Shown: piece by piece, positions 32,791 through 45,740 of the stretch
Numbering within the stretch: the stretch's first letter is position 1
Layout: every line of letters begins with the position of its first letter
DNA from: Clusia tigrina
Lineage: Eukaryota > Arthropoda > Insecta > Diptera > Clusiidae
Direction of reading: 5' to 3'
Assembly (NCBI GenBank): GCA_920105625.2
Contig: OV050030.1
Span: forward strand, 193,435,887 to 193,499,886
DNA: 64,000 nucleotides
Notes under the pieces: generated by a model
Databases searched by the model: none
What the model was told of the DNA's origin: nothing
What the model saw: the letters and a program-made list of their open reading frames with translations, nothing else
Position numbers and translations under genes: made by a program

Positions 32791-35430
32791 CTAGTTCCGT
32801 AGGTCATTAGGTTGAGTTCTCTTTAAACGGCACTTGGTGGTTTATTCTAGATGTAGCAACTCGTTTATTTCTTCGTTATTATGCCCATGCAGTCGTAGTG
32901 TTTTGTGGATATCTTTTTTATTATTTCGTCACTTCTTGTCATATTTAGTTTGCGGTATATATCTTCATTTGTTGTGTACCAACCAGACTTTATGATAAGT
33001 CTTAATATTCTAGATTGCTGTCTTTGAATTGTATGTGTGACCGCTTTGCCGTTCCCCATACTTGGAGTCCGTACGTCCAAATTGGCTTTATAGTACACTT
33101 GTATAGCAGCAACTTGTTGTTAATTGTGAGTTTAGATTGCTTACCCATTAACCAATATACTTGCCTAAATTTTTCTTTTATTTGTTTCATTTTTTGTTTG
33201 ATGTGGTAGTACCAATTTAGCTTTGAGTTCATGTGTATACCAAGGTATTTAGTTGTAGACCCTATTTTTATAACTTTATTGTTTATTTTAATAGGTATTG
33301 GGTTAAATTTTGTTTTAGTTGTAAAAATTATTTGTACAGTCTTCTCATCATTAATTTTCAAGCACCATTTATCAAACCATTCCTTAACATTATCTGTGTA
33401 TATCTGCAGATATGCAGTTGCAGTATTTAGATTTTTGTCAGATGCTAAGAGGATTGTGTCATCAGCAAAGGTAGCAATTGTGGTATTCAGTTCTTTTGGA
33501 AGTGGTATATCTGAGGTAAATATGACATATTGCAGTGGTCCTAAAACACTCCCTTGAGGAACTCCAGCTGTTGTAAGATGAATAGACGAACACTCTTCAT
33601 TATATTTGACGTAAAAGTAACGATCACTAAGATAACTTTCAGCAATCAAATAGTAGTCAAGTGGCAGCAGTTCAGTTTATGCAGCAGTCCTTTATGCCAT
33701 ACTTTGTCAAATGCTTTTGCAAAGTCTAAGAATACAGCAACGCAGTACCGCTTATATTCTATGTCTGTTTCAATTTTGTTTGTTATACGGTGTATCTGTT
33801 GAATTGTTGAATGTCGTTTTCTGAAGCCGAATTGATGATTTGGTATAATGTTTTTATTGTTAAGGATCTGGCTAAGTCTATCATGTAATAGTGTTTCAGC
33901 AACTTTAGAGATTATGGGAAGTAGGCTAATTGATCTATACGACGACGCAGTTGTAGCATCTTCGGTAGTGCAATAATTTCAGCAAAAATTGTAGTCGGAA
34001 CATTGAGTTGATAACATTCCTTAAGTAGTTATAACCTATAGTAGGTAGCTCAACGGGAGCTTTTCCTGTCAACATATCGTATCCTGGTGCTTTTTTGTGG
34101 TTCATTCGTTTTTTAATGCAATTAATTATTTCTGTTGTATTTGTTTTCTTAATTTTGGCTGTAATGTCTATATTTAAGTCATTGCGTGTTTCAATATATT
34201 TATCTTCGTCATTTGATAGGACTTTTTCAAAGTATTTAGCCAATGCAGTTGCTTTTTCTTCATTGGTAGTAGCCCATAAGTTGTCATCTTTCCGTAGTGG
34301 TGGCTGATACCTTATCTGAGTTTTTAATTTCTTTGTGCATTTCCATAATGAGTAGTTCGTATCCTGGGTAGGCGTCAAGTTTTTTAGGTAATTTTCAACT
34401 TATATATTTTGTCTTTTAGTTAATATTTTCTTGAGTTTTTTGCAGGCTATATTTAAATTGTGTTTATCCTCAGGCGATCTAGTTAGGTGCCACCTCTTTC
34501 TGAGCTTTCTCTTCTCAATAATTTGCTTTCTTATGAAAATATCCGTTGTAGGTTTATTTATTCTAAATTTATGCTGTTGGCTTGATTTGTTTCCTGCGTC
34601 TAGGACCACATTATTGAAGTGAATAATTGCACGTTCAATGTCTAATTGTGTTTTCAGTGTGATAGACATATTCAGTTGATTTTCAATATGCTGTCTCTAC
34701 TCATTCCAGTTTGTTTTGTGGTTAAAAATCTTAGCTATTGGTTCTATGGGTTTTATATCAGTTGTGTAGTCAAGTATTATCGGAGAGTGGTCTGAAGAAA
34801 GTTCAAAGCAAGCTTTAATTTTTAATTGGTTACACTTTATATTTTTTGTTATACTGAAGTCGATTAGATGTGGTATCTTCTTCCTATCTGTTGGCCAGTA
34901 GGTGGGTTCACCTGAGCTTAAAAATCTGCAGTTATTTTTGTTTATAGCATTAATCAGATTTCGTCCTTTTTTATTGGTTAGCCTAGATCCCCAGTCAGTG
35001 TGTTTTGCATTCAGATCTCCAGCTGCAATGAATCTTACGCCAAGCGTCTTTATGTAGTCATCATATTGATCCGTCGTTATTAGGTGTCTGGGGGACAGTA
35101 AACTGAGGAAATGAGTATTGTCCCACTTGTATCCTCAATTTGCACAGTAGTGGATTGAATATGAGGTGTTGCATATAGTTGCCGTTCAGCATGTTTTAAT
35201 AGTGAATTTATTATGATAGCTGTCCCACCACGAGCTTTACCATCAGGATGATTTGTCATATAAATTTTATATCCAGGAAATACTAAAAAGCTTTTGTTCG
35301 TAAAATGTGTTCCTGAAACTAGAGCTATATCAATTTTCTTGTCAGACAAAAATTGCTTCAACTCAAGAAAATGTTTTGTTAGGCCATTTGCATTCCAAGC
35401 TACAATTATTAAACTATTACTTTCGTGCAT
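32791..35430 (-). pseudogene. ORF2 of element C: AP endonuclease-reverse transcriptase, broken
   Basis: The start is the ATG at 35428-35430. The endonuclease is open only to 35080 because of a 1-bp deletion after the YCPP motif; the ETH glutamate is Gly here too (codon 35311-35313). A nonsense TAG (34697-34699) and the TAA at 34400-34402 interrupt the linker. The RT region is the cleanest of the three: GVPQGSVLGP, FADD and the following thumb region are open over 33002-33649. The frame is then lost at the 4-bp deletion near 33030 shared with B. Frameshifts near 33955 and 33670 are common to all copies. Confidence 0.9.
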
Positions 35431-36453
35431 TTAAGCTTGCTCGTAACATTGTACTGATATTCATCATATTAGTCATTTGAGTGATTAGGGATTTCACCAT
35501 GTCTTTAAGTGCATTAATATCACTATCGTATGAATCTGTGGTATTTTGTTCAGTTTTATTTGGATTTGACGACCCTGCAATGTCGGCATAGCTTACACCT
35601 GTTTTAACTGCTGATCTATCCATATTTTTGGTCTGTAATAATAATGGATCCTTTCGGCGTAAAGATGGAAACCTTTGAATTTTTATGGCTTTGTATATTT
35701 CACAGCCTTTATAGTTTGCAGTATGATTTCCGCCACATAGTGCACATTCAATTTACGCTGCGTTGGTTATTTTTTTTTACATTCACTTGTTAGATGCTTT
35801 TCAGCGCATTTCACACATACTGGATCCCTTGTACAGTAGTTTTTTGTATGTCCGTATTTTTGGCATTTAATGCATTGCGCGACTTCTCTTTTATGATGAG
35901 GTGCCTCAAAAACTACTATGCAATGCATTAATTTGTTAATGCTATAAATATCTTTATTATTAGTATTTGTTTCCAGTTCTATGCTAAACAGTGGTAGCGG
36001 TTTTTTTGTTGTCCGTTGAGTTATGTTAGTTATGTTTAAAACTTTGTGACCGTTTTCACCAAGCTCATTTTTAATTTCTTCTTTGTCTGCGGAGGGGTGC
36101 ATATTGCGAAGAATGACTTTGAAACCTCTTTCATTTTTGGGTTTAAATGTGTACAGCTTCGTACCTTTTTGCTTTTGCATTTGGAATATTTTTGTGTATG
36201 TTTCCGAGTCATTCGATTGAACTCGTACTTCATTGTTTGTTAATATTTTAAATATGAAGTTACTGTCTGCAACAGCGGTAAGCCCATTTTTTTAACGTCT
36301 TTATGCATTCTACGCCTTGTACGTATATAGGGGGTGGTTTGTTTAAACTTTTTTTTTCCGGACTAGTTGTTTTTTCTTTTTCGGACTCATTTTGATCAAC
36401 TTGTCCACTGTGCGAGGGTCAACGGTCAAAGCAGCAAATCTGTTTTTTTCTTT
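35417..36453 (-). pseudogene. ORF1 of element C: zinc-knuckle Gag-like protein, truncated and broken
   Basis: The PRE_C2HC-like region and two CCHC knuckles are open over 35767-36180. The same TAA (35753-35755) precedes the third knuckle, and the same frameshift lies near 36290. The 19-bp deletion at about 36418 removes residues just after the FAAL motif and shifts the N-terminal frame, so C has no satellite-fused open frame like that of B. The C-terminal part runs from the Met at 35621-35623 to the stop at 35417, overlapping the ORF2 start by 14 bp. Confidence 0.88.
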
Positions 36454-36463
36454 CGACGCCTAC
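36454..36463. repeat. Target site duplication, element C, 5' side
   Basis: cgacgcctac(t) following the 5' end of element C, continuing into tgatacgccgactgaggcag. Confidence 0.9.
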
Positions 36464-36859
36464 TGATACGCCGACTGAGGCAGATAGGGGTAGATATAGG
36501 TATAGAGAAGGCAGCTGACCCCCCAATCGACAGCGGCAGAGACTGACACGCCTACAGAGACGCTGACAGAGGCTGCGACGCCGACTGAGACGCCGACAGA
36601 GGCAGATAGGGGTAGATATAGGCATAGAGAAGGCAGCAGACCCCCCCATCGACAGCGGCAGCGACTGAGACGCCTACAGAAACGCTTACAGAGGCTACGA
36701 CGCCGACTGGGACGCCGACTGAGGCAGATAGGGGTAGATATAGGCATAGAGAAGGCAAAAGACTCACCCAATCGACAGCGTCAACGGCTGAGACGCCTAC
36801 AGTGACGCTGACAGAGGCTGCGACGCCGACTGAGACGCCGACTGAGGCAGATAGGCATA

Positions 36860-39800
36860 GAGAAGGCATCAGACCCTCCTCAATCGAAAGCGGCAGCGAC
36901 TCAGACGCCTACAGAGTCGCAGACAGAGACTACGACGCTGACTGAGACGCCGACTGAGGCAGATAGGGGCACATACAGGCATAGAAATGGCAGCAGACCC
37001 CCCCCCCCCAATCAACAACGGCATCGACTGAGACGCCTACAGAGATTCTGACAGAGGCTGCGACGCCGACTGAGACAGATAGGTGTAGATCTATGCATAG
37101 AGAACTCAGCAGACGACCCAATCGACAGCGGCAGCGACTGAGACGCCTACACAGACGCCGACAGAGGTTGCGACGCCGACTGAGACAGATAGTTGTAGAT
37201 TTAAGCATACAGAAGGCAGCAGACCCCCCAATCGATAGCGGCAGTGGTTGAGACGCTTACAGAGACGCTGAAAAAGGCTTCGACGCCGACTCAGACCCCG
37301 ACTGAGGCAGATAGGGGTAGATATAGGCATACAGAAGGCAGCAGACCCCCCAATCGACAGCGGCAGCGACTGAGACGCCTACAGAGACGCTGACAGAGGC
37401 TGCGACGCCGACTGAAACGCCGACTGAGGCAGATAGGGGTAGATTTAGGCATAGAGAAGGCAGAAGACTCACCCAATCGACAGCGGAAACGGCTGAGATG
37501 CCTACAGTGATGCTGACAGAGGCTGCGACGCCGACTGAGGCAGATAGGGGTAGATATAGGCATAGAGAAGGCAGCAAACCCCCCAATCGATTGCGGCAGA
37601 GATTGAGACGCCTACCGATACGCTGAAAGAGGCTTCGACGCCGACTGAGGCAGATAGGATTAGATATAGGCATAGAGAAGGTATCAGACCCCTCCAATCG
37701 AAAGCGGCAGCGACTCAGACTCCAACAGAGTCGCATACAGAGGCTGCGACGCCGACTGAGGCAGATAGGGGTAGATATAGGCATAGAGAAGGCAGCAGAC
37801 CCACCAATAGACAGCGGCAACGACTAAGACCCCTACAGAAATGCTGACAAAGGCTGCGGCGCCGACTGAGGCAGATAGGTGTAGATATAGGCATAGAGAA
37901 GGCAGCAGACCCACCAATGGACAGCAGGAGCGACTGAGACGCCTACAGAGACGTTTGCAGATTCTGTGGCGCCTACTGAGACGCCGACCGAGGCAGATAG
38001 GGGTAGATATAGGCATAGGGAAGGCATCAGACCCCCAATCGACAGCGGCAGCGACTGAGACACCTACAGAGACGCTGACAGAGGCTGCGACGCCGATTGA
38101 GGCAGATAGGGGTCGATATAGGCAGAGAGAATGTAGCAGATCCCCCCCTCCCAATTGACAGCGGCAGCGACTGAGACTCCTGCAGAGTAGCTGATAGAGG
38201 CTGCGACGCCGACTGAGGCAGATAGGTGTAGATATAGGCATAGAGAAGGCAGCAGACACGCCAATCGACAGCGGCAGCGACTGAGACACCTACAGAGACG
38301 CTGTCAGAGGCCGCGACTATGACTGAGACGCCGTCTGAGGCAGATAGGGGTAGATATAGGCATAGAGAAAGCAGCAGACCCACCAATGGACAGCGAGAGC
38401 GACTGAGACGCCTACAGAGACGTTTGCAGAGGCTGCGGCGACTACTGAGACGCCGACCGAGGCAGATAGGGGTAGATATAGGCATAGAGGAGGCAGCAGA
38501 CCCCCTAATCGACAGCGGCAGCGATTAAGACACCTACAGAGACGCTGACAGAGGCTGCGATGCCGACTGAGAAGCCGACTGAGGCAGATAGGGGTAGATA
38601 TAGGCATACAGAAGGCAGCAGACGCCCCAAACGACTGCGACGCCAACTGAGACGCCTACTGAGGCAGATAGGGGCAGATATTGGCGTACAGAAGGCAGCA
38701 TACCCCCAATAAACAGCGGCAGCTACGGAGACGCCTACAGAGCCGCTGATAGAGGCTGCGACGCCGACTCAGGCAGATAGGGGTAGATATAGGCATAGAG
38801 AAGGCAGCAGACCCCCCAATCGACAGCGGCAGCAACTGAGACGCCTACAGAGACGCTGACAGAGGCTGCGACGCCGACTGAGAAGCCGACTGAGGCAGAC
38901 AGGGGTAGATATAGGCATACAGAAGACAGCAGACGCCCCAATCGACAGCGGCGGCGGCTCAGACGCCTACAGAGACGCTGACAGGGGCTGCGACGCCGAC
39001 TCAGACGCCGACTGAGGCAGATAGGGGTAGATATAGGACTAGAGAAGGCAGCAGACATCCCAATCGACAGCGGCAGAGACTGACACGCCTACAGAGACGC
39101 TGACAGAGGCTGCGACGCCGACTGAGAAGCCGACTGAGGAAGATAGGGGTAGATATAGGAATAGAGAAGGCAGCAGACCCCCCAATCGACAGCGGCAGAG
39201 ACTGACACGCCTACAGAGACGCTGACAGAGGTTGCGACGCCGACTGAGACGCCGACTGAGGCAGATAGGGGTAGATATAGGAATAGAGAAGGCAGCAGAC
39301 CCCCCAATCGACAGCCTCAGAGACTAACACGCCTAAAGAGACGCTGACAGAGGTTGCGACGCCGACTGAGGCAGATAGGGGTAGATATAGGCATAGAGAA
39401 GGCAAAAGACTCACCCAATCGACAGCGGCAACGGCTGAGACGCCTACAGTGACGCTGACAGAGGCTGCGACGCCGACTGAGACGCCGACTGAGGCAGATG
39501 GGGTAGATATAGGCATGGAGAACGCAGCTGACCCCCCAATCGACAGCGGCAGCTACTGAGACGCCTACAGAGACGCTGACAGTGGCTGCGACGCCGACTC
39601 AGACGCCGACTGAGGCAGATAGGGGTACATATAGGAATAGAGAAGGCAGCAGTCCCCCCAATCGACAGCGGCAGAGACTGACACGTCTACAGAGACGCCG
39701 ACAGAGGTTGCGACGCCGACTGAGGCAGATAGGTGTATATCTATGCATAGAGAAGGCAGCAGATGACCCAATCGACAGCGGCAGCGACTGAGACGCCTAC

Positions 39801-41390
39801 AGAGACGCCGACAGAGGTTGCGACGCCGACTGAGACAGATAGTTGTAGATTTAAGCATACAGAAGGCAGCAGACCCCCCCAATCGATTGCGGCAGTGGTT
39901 GAGACACCTACAGAGACGCTGAAAAAAGCTTCGACGCCGAATCAGACCCCGACTGAGGCAGATAGGGGTAGATATAGGCATAGAGAAGGCAGCAGAAACC
40001 CCAATCGACAGCGGCAGCGACTGAGACGCCTACAGAGACGCTTACAGAGGCTGCGACGCCGACTGAGATGCCGACTGAGGCAGATAGGGGTAGATATAGG
40101 CATAGAGAAGGCAGCAAACACCCCAATCGATAGCGGCAGAGATTGAGACGCCTACAGATACGCTGAAAGAGGCTTCGACGCCGACTGAGGCAGATAGGAT
40201 TAGATATAGGCATAGAGAAGGCATCAGACCCAACAATCGGAAGCGGCAGCGACTCAGACACCAACAGAGTCGCAGACAGAGGCTGCGACGCCGACTGAGG
40301 CAGATAGGGGTAGATATAGGCATAGAGAAGGCAGCAGACCCACCAAGAAACATCGGCAACGACTAAGACGCCTACAGAAATGCTGACAGAGGCTGCGACG
40401 CCGACTGAGGCAGATAGGTGTAGATATAGGCATAGAGAAGGCAGCAGACCCACCAATGGACAGCGGGAGCGACTGAGACGCCTACAGAGACGTTTGCAGA
40501 GGCTGCAGTGCCTACTGAGACGCCGACCGAGGCAGATAGGGGTAGATATAGGCATAGGGAAGGCATCAGACCCCCAATCGACAGCGGCAGCGACTGAGAC
40601 ACCTACAGAGACGCTGACAGAGGCTGCGACGCCGACTGAAGCAGATAGGGGTAGATATAGGTAGAGAGAATGCAGCAGATCCCCCCCTCCCAATTGACAG
40701 CGGCAGCGACTGAGACTCCTACAGAGAAGCTGATAGAGGCTGCGACGCCGACTGAGGCAGATAGGTGTAGATATAGGCATAGAGAAAGCTGCAGACCCAC
40801 CAATGGACAGCGGGAGCGACTGAGACGCCTACAGAGACCCTTGCAGAGGCTGCAGCGACTACTGAGACGCCGACCGAGGCAGATAGGGGTATATATAGGC
40901 ATAGATAAGGCAGCTGATCACACCCCCCACCACCAAATTTTCAGCGGCAGCGAGTGAGACTCCTACAGACACGCTGACAGAGGCTGCGACGCCGACTGAG
41001 GCAGATAGGGGTAGATATAGGCATAGAGAAGGCAGCAGACCCCCCCATCGACAGCGGCAGCGACTGAGACGCCTACAGACACGCTTACAGAGGCTACGAC
41101 GCCGACTGGGACGCCGACTGAGGCAGATAGGGGTAGATATAGGCATAGAGAAGCCAAAAGACTCACCCAATCGACAGCGTCAACGGCTGAGACGCCTACA
41201 GACACGCTTACAGAGGCTACGACGCCGACTGGGACGCCGACTGAGGCAGATAGGGGTAGATATAGGCATAGAGAAGGCAAAAGACTCACCCAATCGACAG
41301 CGTCAACGGCTGAGACGCCTACAGTGACGCTGACAGAGGCTGCGACGCCGACTGAGACGCCGACTGAGGCAGATAGGCATAGAGAAGGCA
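36860..41390. repeat. ~4.2-4.5-kb higher-order repeat, copy 1 (block 4)
   Basis: Starts at the ccctcctcaatcgaaagc unit (about 36870) that recurs at about 41395. The unit gtatcagacccctccaatc (about 37680) recurs at about 42075, and the broken unit cgccccaaacgactgcgacg (about 38627) recurs at about 42908. The offset falls from about 4.52 to 4.28 kb along the pair because the first copy holds extra units and the second a few small deletions. Confidence 0.7.
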
Positions 41391-44300
41391 TCAGACCCTC
41401 CTCAATCGAAAGCGGCAGCGACTCAGACGCCTACAGAGTCGCAGACAGAGACTACGACGCTGACTGAGACGCCGACTGAGGCAGATAGGGGCACATATAG
41501 GCATAGAAAAGGCAGCAGACCCCCCTAATCAACAACGGCATCGACTGAGACGCCTACAGAGATTCTGACAGAGGCTGCGACGCTGACTGAGACAGATAGG
41601 TGTAGATCTATGCATAGAGAACTCAGCAGACGACCCAATCGACAGCGGCAGCGACTGAGACGCCTACACAGACGCCGACAGAGGTTGCGACGCCGACTGA
41701 GGCAGATAGGGGTAGATATAGGCATACAGAAGGCAGCAGACCCCCCAATCGACAGCGGCAGCGACTGAGACGCCTACAGAGACGCTGACAGAGGCTGCGA
41801 CGCCGACTGAAACGCCGACTGAGGCAGATAGGGGTAGATTTAGGCATAGAGAAGGCAGAAGACTCACCCAATCGACAGCGGAAACGGCTGAGACGCCTAC
41901 AGTGATGCTGACAGAGGCTGCGACGCCGACTGAGGCAGATAGGGGTAGATATAGGCATAGAGAAGGCAGCAAACCCCCCAATCGATTGCGGCAGAGATTG
42001 AGACGCCTACCGATACGCTGAAAGAGGCTTCGACGCCGACTGAGGCTGATAGGATTAGATATAGGCATAGAGAAGGTATCAGACCCCTCCAATCGAAAGA
42101 GGCAGCGACTCAGACTCCAACAGAGTCGCATACAGAGGCTGCGACGCCGACTGAGGCAGATAGGGGTAGATATAGGCATAGAGAAGGCAGCAGACCCACC
42201 AATAGACAGCGGCAACGACTAAGACGCCTACAGAAATGCTGACAAAGGCTGCGGCGCCGACTGAGGCAGATAGGTGTAGATATAGGCATAGAGAAGGCAG
42301 CAGACCCACCAATGGACAGCGGGAGCGACTGAGACGCCTACAGAGACGTTTGCAGATTCTGTGGCGCCTACTGAGACGCCGACCGAGGCAGATAGGGGTA
42401 GATATAGGCATAGGGAAGGCATCAGACCCCCAATCGACAGCGGCAGCGACTGAGACACCTACAGAGACGCTGACAGAGGCTGCGACGCCGATTGAGGCAG
42501 ATAGGGGTCGATATAGGCAGAGAGAATGTAGCAGATCCCCCCCTCCCAATTGACAGCGGCAGCGACTGAGACTCCTGCAGAGTAGCTGATAGAGGCTGCG
42601 ACTATGACTGAGACGCCGTCTGAGGCAGATAGGGGTAGATATAGGCATAGAGAAAGCAGCAGACCCACCAATGGACAGCGAGAGCGACTGAGACGCCTAC
42701 AGAGACGTTTGCAGAGTCTGCGGCGACTACTGAGACGCCGACCGAGGCAGATAGGGGTAGATATAGGCATAGAGGAGGCAGCAGACCCCCTAATCGACAG
42801 CGGCAGCGATTAAGACACCTACAGAGACGCTGACAGGGGCTGCGATGCCGACTGAGAAGCCGACGGAGGCAGATAGGGGTAGATATAGGCATACAGAAGG
42901 CAGCAGACGCCCCAAACGACTGCGACGCCAACTGAGACGCCTACTGAGGCAGATAGGGGCAGATATTGGCGTACAGAAGGCAGCATACCCCCAATAAACA
43001 GCGGCAGCAACTGAGACGCCTACAGAGACGCTGACAGAGGCTGCGACGCCGACTGAGAAGCCGACTGAGGCAGATAGGGGTAGATATAGGCATACAGAAG
43101 ACAGCAGACGCCCCAATCGACAGCGGCGGCGGCTGAGACGCCTACAGAGACGCTGACAGGGGCTGCGACGCCGACTCAGACGCCGACTGAGGCAGATAGG
43201 GGTAGATATAGGACTAGAGAAGGCAGCAGACCTCCCAATCGACAGCGGCAGAGACTGACACGCCTACAGAGACGCTGACAGAGGCTGCGACGCCGACTGA
43301 GAAGCCGACTGAGGAAGATAGGGGTAGATATAGGAATAGAGAAGGCAGCAGACCCCCCAATCGACAGCGGCAGAGACTGACACGCCTACAGAGACGCTGA
43401 CAGAGGTTGCGACGCCGACTGAGACGCCGACTGAGGCAGATAGGGGTAGATATAGGAATAGAGAAGGCAGCAGACCCCCCAATCGACAGCGGCAGAGACT
43501 AACACGCCTACAGAGACGCTGACAGAGGCTGCGACGCCGACTGAGGCAGATAGGGGTAGATATAGGCATAGAGAAGGCAAAAGACTCACCCAATCGACAG
43601 CGGCAACGGCTGAGACGCCTACAGTGACGCTGACAGAGGCTGCGACGCCGACTGAGACGCCGACTGAGGCAGATGGGGTAGATATAGGCATGGAGAACGC
43701 AGCTGACCCCCCAATCGACAGCGGCAGCTACTGAGACGCCTACAGAGACGCTGACAGTGGCTGCGACGCCGACTCAGACGCCGACTGAGGCAGATAGGGG
43801 TACATATAGGAATAGAGAAGGCAGCAGACCCCCCAATCGACAGCGGCAGAGACTGACACGTCTACAGAGACGCCGACAGAGGTTGCGACGCCGACTGAGG
43901 CAGATAGGTGTATATCTATGAATAGAGAAGGCAGCAGATAACCCAATCGACAGCGGCAGCGACTGAGACGCCTACAGAGACGCCGACAGAGGTTGCGACG
44001 CCGACTGAGACAGATAGATGTAGATTTAAGCATACAGAAGGCAGCAGACCCCCCCAATCGATTGCGGCAGTGGTTGAGACACCTACAGAGACGCTGAAAA
44101 AAGCTTCGACGCCGAATCAGACCCCGACTGAGGCAGATAGGGGTAGATATAGGCATAGAGAAGGCAGCAGACCCCCCAATCGACAGCGGCAGCGACTGAG
44201 ACGCCTACAGAGACACTTACAGAGGCTGCGACGCCGACTGAGATGCCGACTGAGGCAGATAGGGGTAGATATAGGCATAGAGAAGGCAGCAAACAACCCA

Positions 44301-45740
44301 ATCGATAGCGGCATAGATTGAGACGCCTACAGATACGCTGAAAGAGGCTTCGACGCCGACTGAGGCAGATAGGATTAGATATAGGCATAGAGAAGGCATC
44401 AGACCCAACAATCGGAAGCGGCAGCGACTCAGACACCAACAGAGTCGCAGACAGAGGCTGCGACGCCGACTGAGGCAGATAGGGGTAGATATAGGCATAG
44501 AGAAGGCAGCAGACCCACCAAGAAACATCGGCAACGACTAAGACGCCTACAGAAATGCTGACAGAGGCTGCGACGCCGACTGAGGCAGATAGGTGTAGGT
44601 ATAGGCATAGAGAAGGCAGCAGACCCACCAATGGACAGCGGGAGCGACTGAGACGCCTACAGAGACGTTTGCAGAGGCTGCAGCGCCCACTGAGACGCCG
44701 ACCGAGGCAGATAGGGGTAGATATAGGCATAGGGAAGGCATCAGACCCCCAATCGACAGCGGCAGCGACTGAGACACCTACAGAGACGCTGAGAGAGGCT
44801 GCGACGCCGACTGAAGCAGATAGGGGTAGATATAGGTAGAGAGAATGCAGCAGATCCCCCCCTCCCAATTGACAGCGGCAGCGACTGAGACTCCTACAGA
44901 GAAGCTGATAGAGGCTGCGACGCCGACTGAGGCAGATAGGTGTAGATATAGGCATAGAGAAAGCAGCAGACCCACCAATGGACAGCGGGAGCGACTGAGA
45001 CGCCTACAGAGACCCTTGCAGAGGCTGCAGCGACTACTGAGACGCCGACCGAGGCAGATAGGGGTATATATAGGCATAGATAAGGCAGCTGATACCACCC
45101 CCCCCCACCCCCAATTATCAGCGGCAGCGAGTGAGACTCCTACAGACACGCTGACAGAGGCTGCGACGCCGACTGAGGCAGATAGGTGTAGATATAGGCA
45201 TAGCGAAGGCAGCAGACCCACCAATGGACAGCGGGAGCGACTGAGACGCCTACGAGAAGGCAGCAGACCCACCAATACACAGCGGCAACGACTAAGACGC
45301 CTACAGAAATGCTGACAGAGGCTGCGACGCCGACTGAGACAGATAGGTGTAGATATAGGCATAGAGAAGGCAGCAGACCCCCCCAATCGATAGCGGCAGT
45401 GGTTGAGACACCTACAGAGACGCTGAAAAAAGCTTCGACGCCGAATCAGACCCCGACTGAGGCAGATAGGGGTAGATATAGGCATAGAGAAGGCAGCAGA
45501 CCCCCAATCGACAGCGGCAGCGACTTAGACGCCTACAGAGACGCTTACAGAGGCTGCGACGCCGACTGAGACGCCGACTGAGGCAGATAGGGGTAGATAT
45601 AGGCATATAGGAGGCAGCAGACCCCCTAATCGACAGCGGCAGCGACTAAAACACCTACAGATACGCTGACAGGGGCTGCGATGCCGACTGAGAAGCCGAC
45701 TGAGGCAGATAGGGGTAGATATAGGCATACAGAAGGCAGC
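41391..45740. repeat. ~4.2-kb higher-order repeat, copy 2 (block 4)
   Basis: Partner of 36860-41390. It contains the unit with aggtgtatatctatgaatag (about 43910), matching 39731, and the C-run unit gataccacccccccccac (45091), matching 40915 and 49345. Its right edge is marked by the cgccccaaacggctgcgacg unit at about 45743. Confidence 0.7.

Larger units (their letters stand above)
32525..36453 (-). mobile_element. Jockey-clade non-LTR retrotransposon, copy C (dead)
   Basis: A 3,929-bp minus-strand copy with the same ends as A and B. It is shorter because the 154-bp segment is present once (34272-34425) and because of a private 19-bp deletion near its 5' end (at about 36418). A private single-base deletion in the endonuclease region (a G-run at 35089-35095) breaks that frame. 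It shares with B the 4-bp RT deletion and the tail sequence. Confidence 0.95.

Noticed and set aside
15432..36453. LTR retrotransposon or endogenous retrovirus
   Set aside because: No terminal repeats, protease, integrase or envelope; the AP endonuclease, A-rich tail and target duplication fit a non-LTR element.
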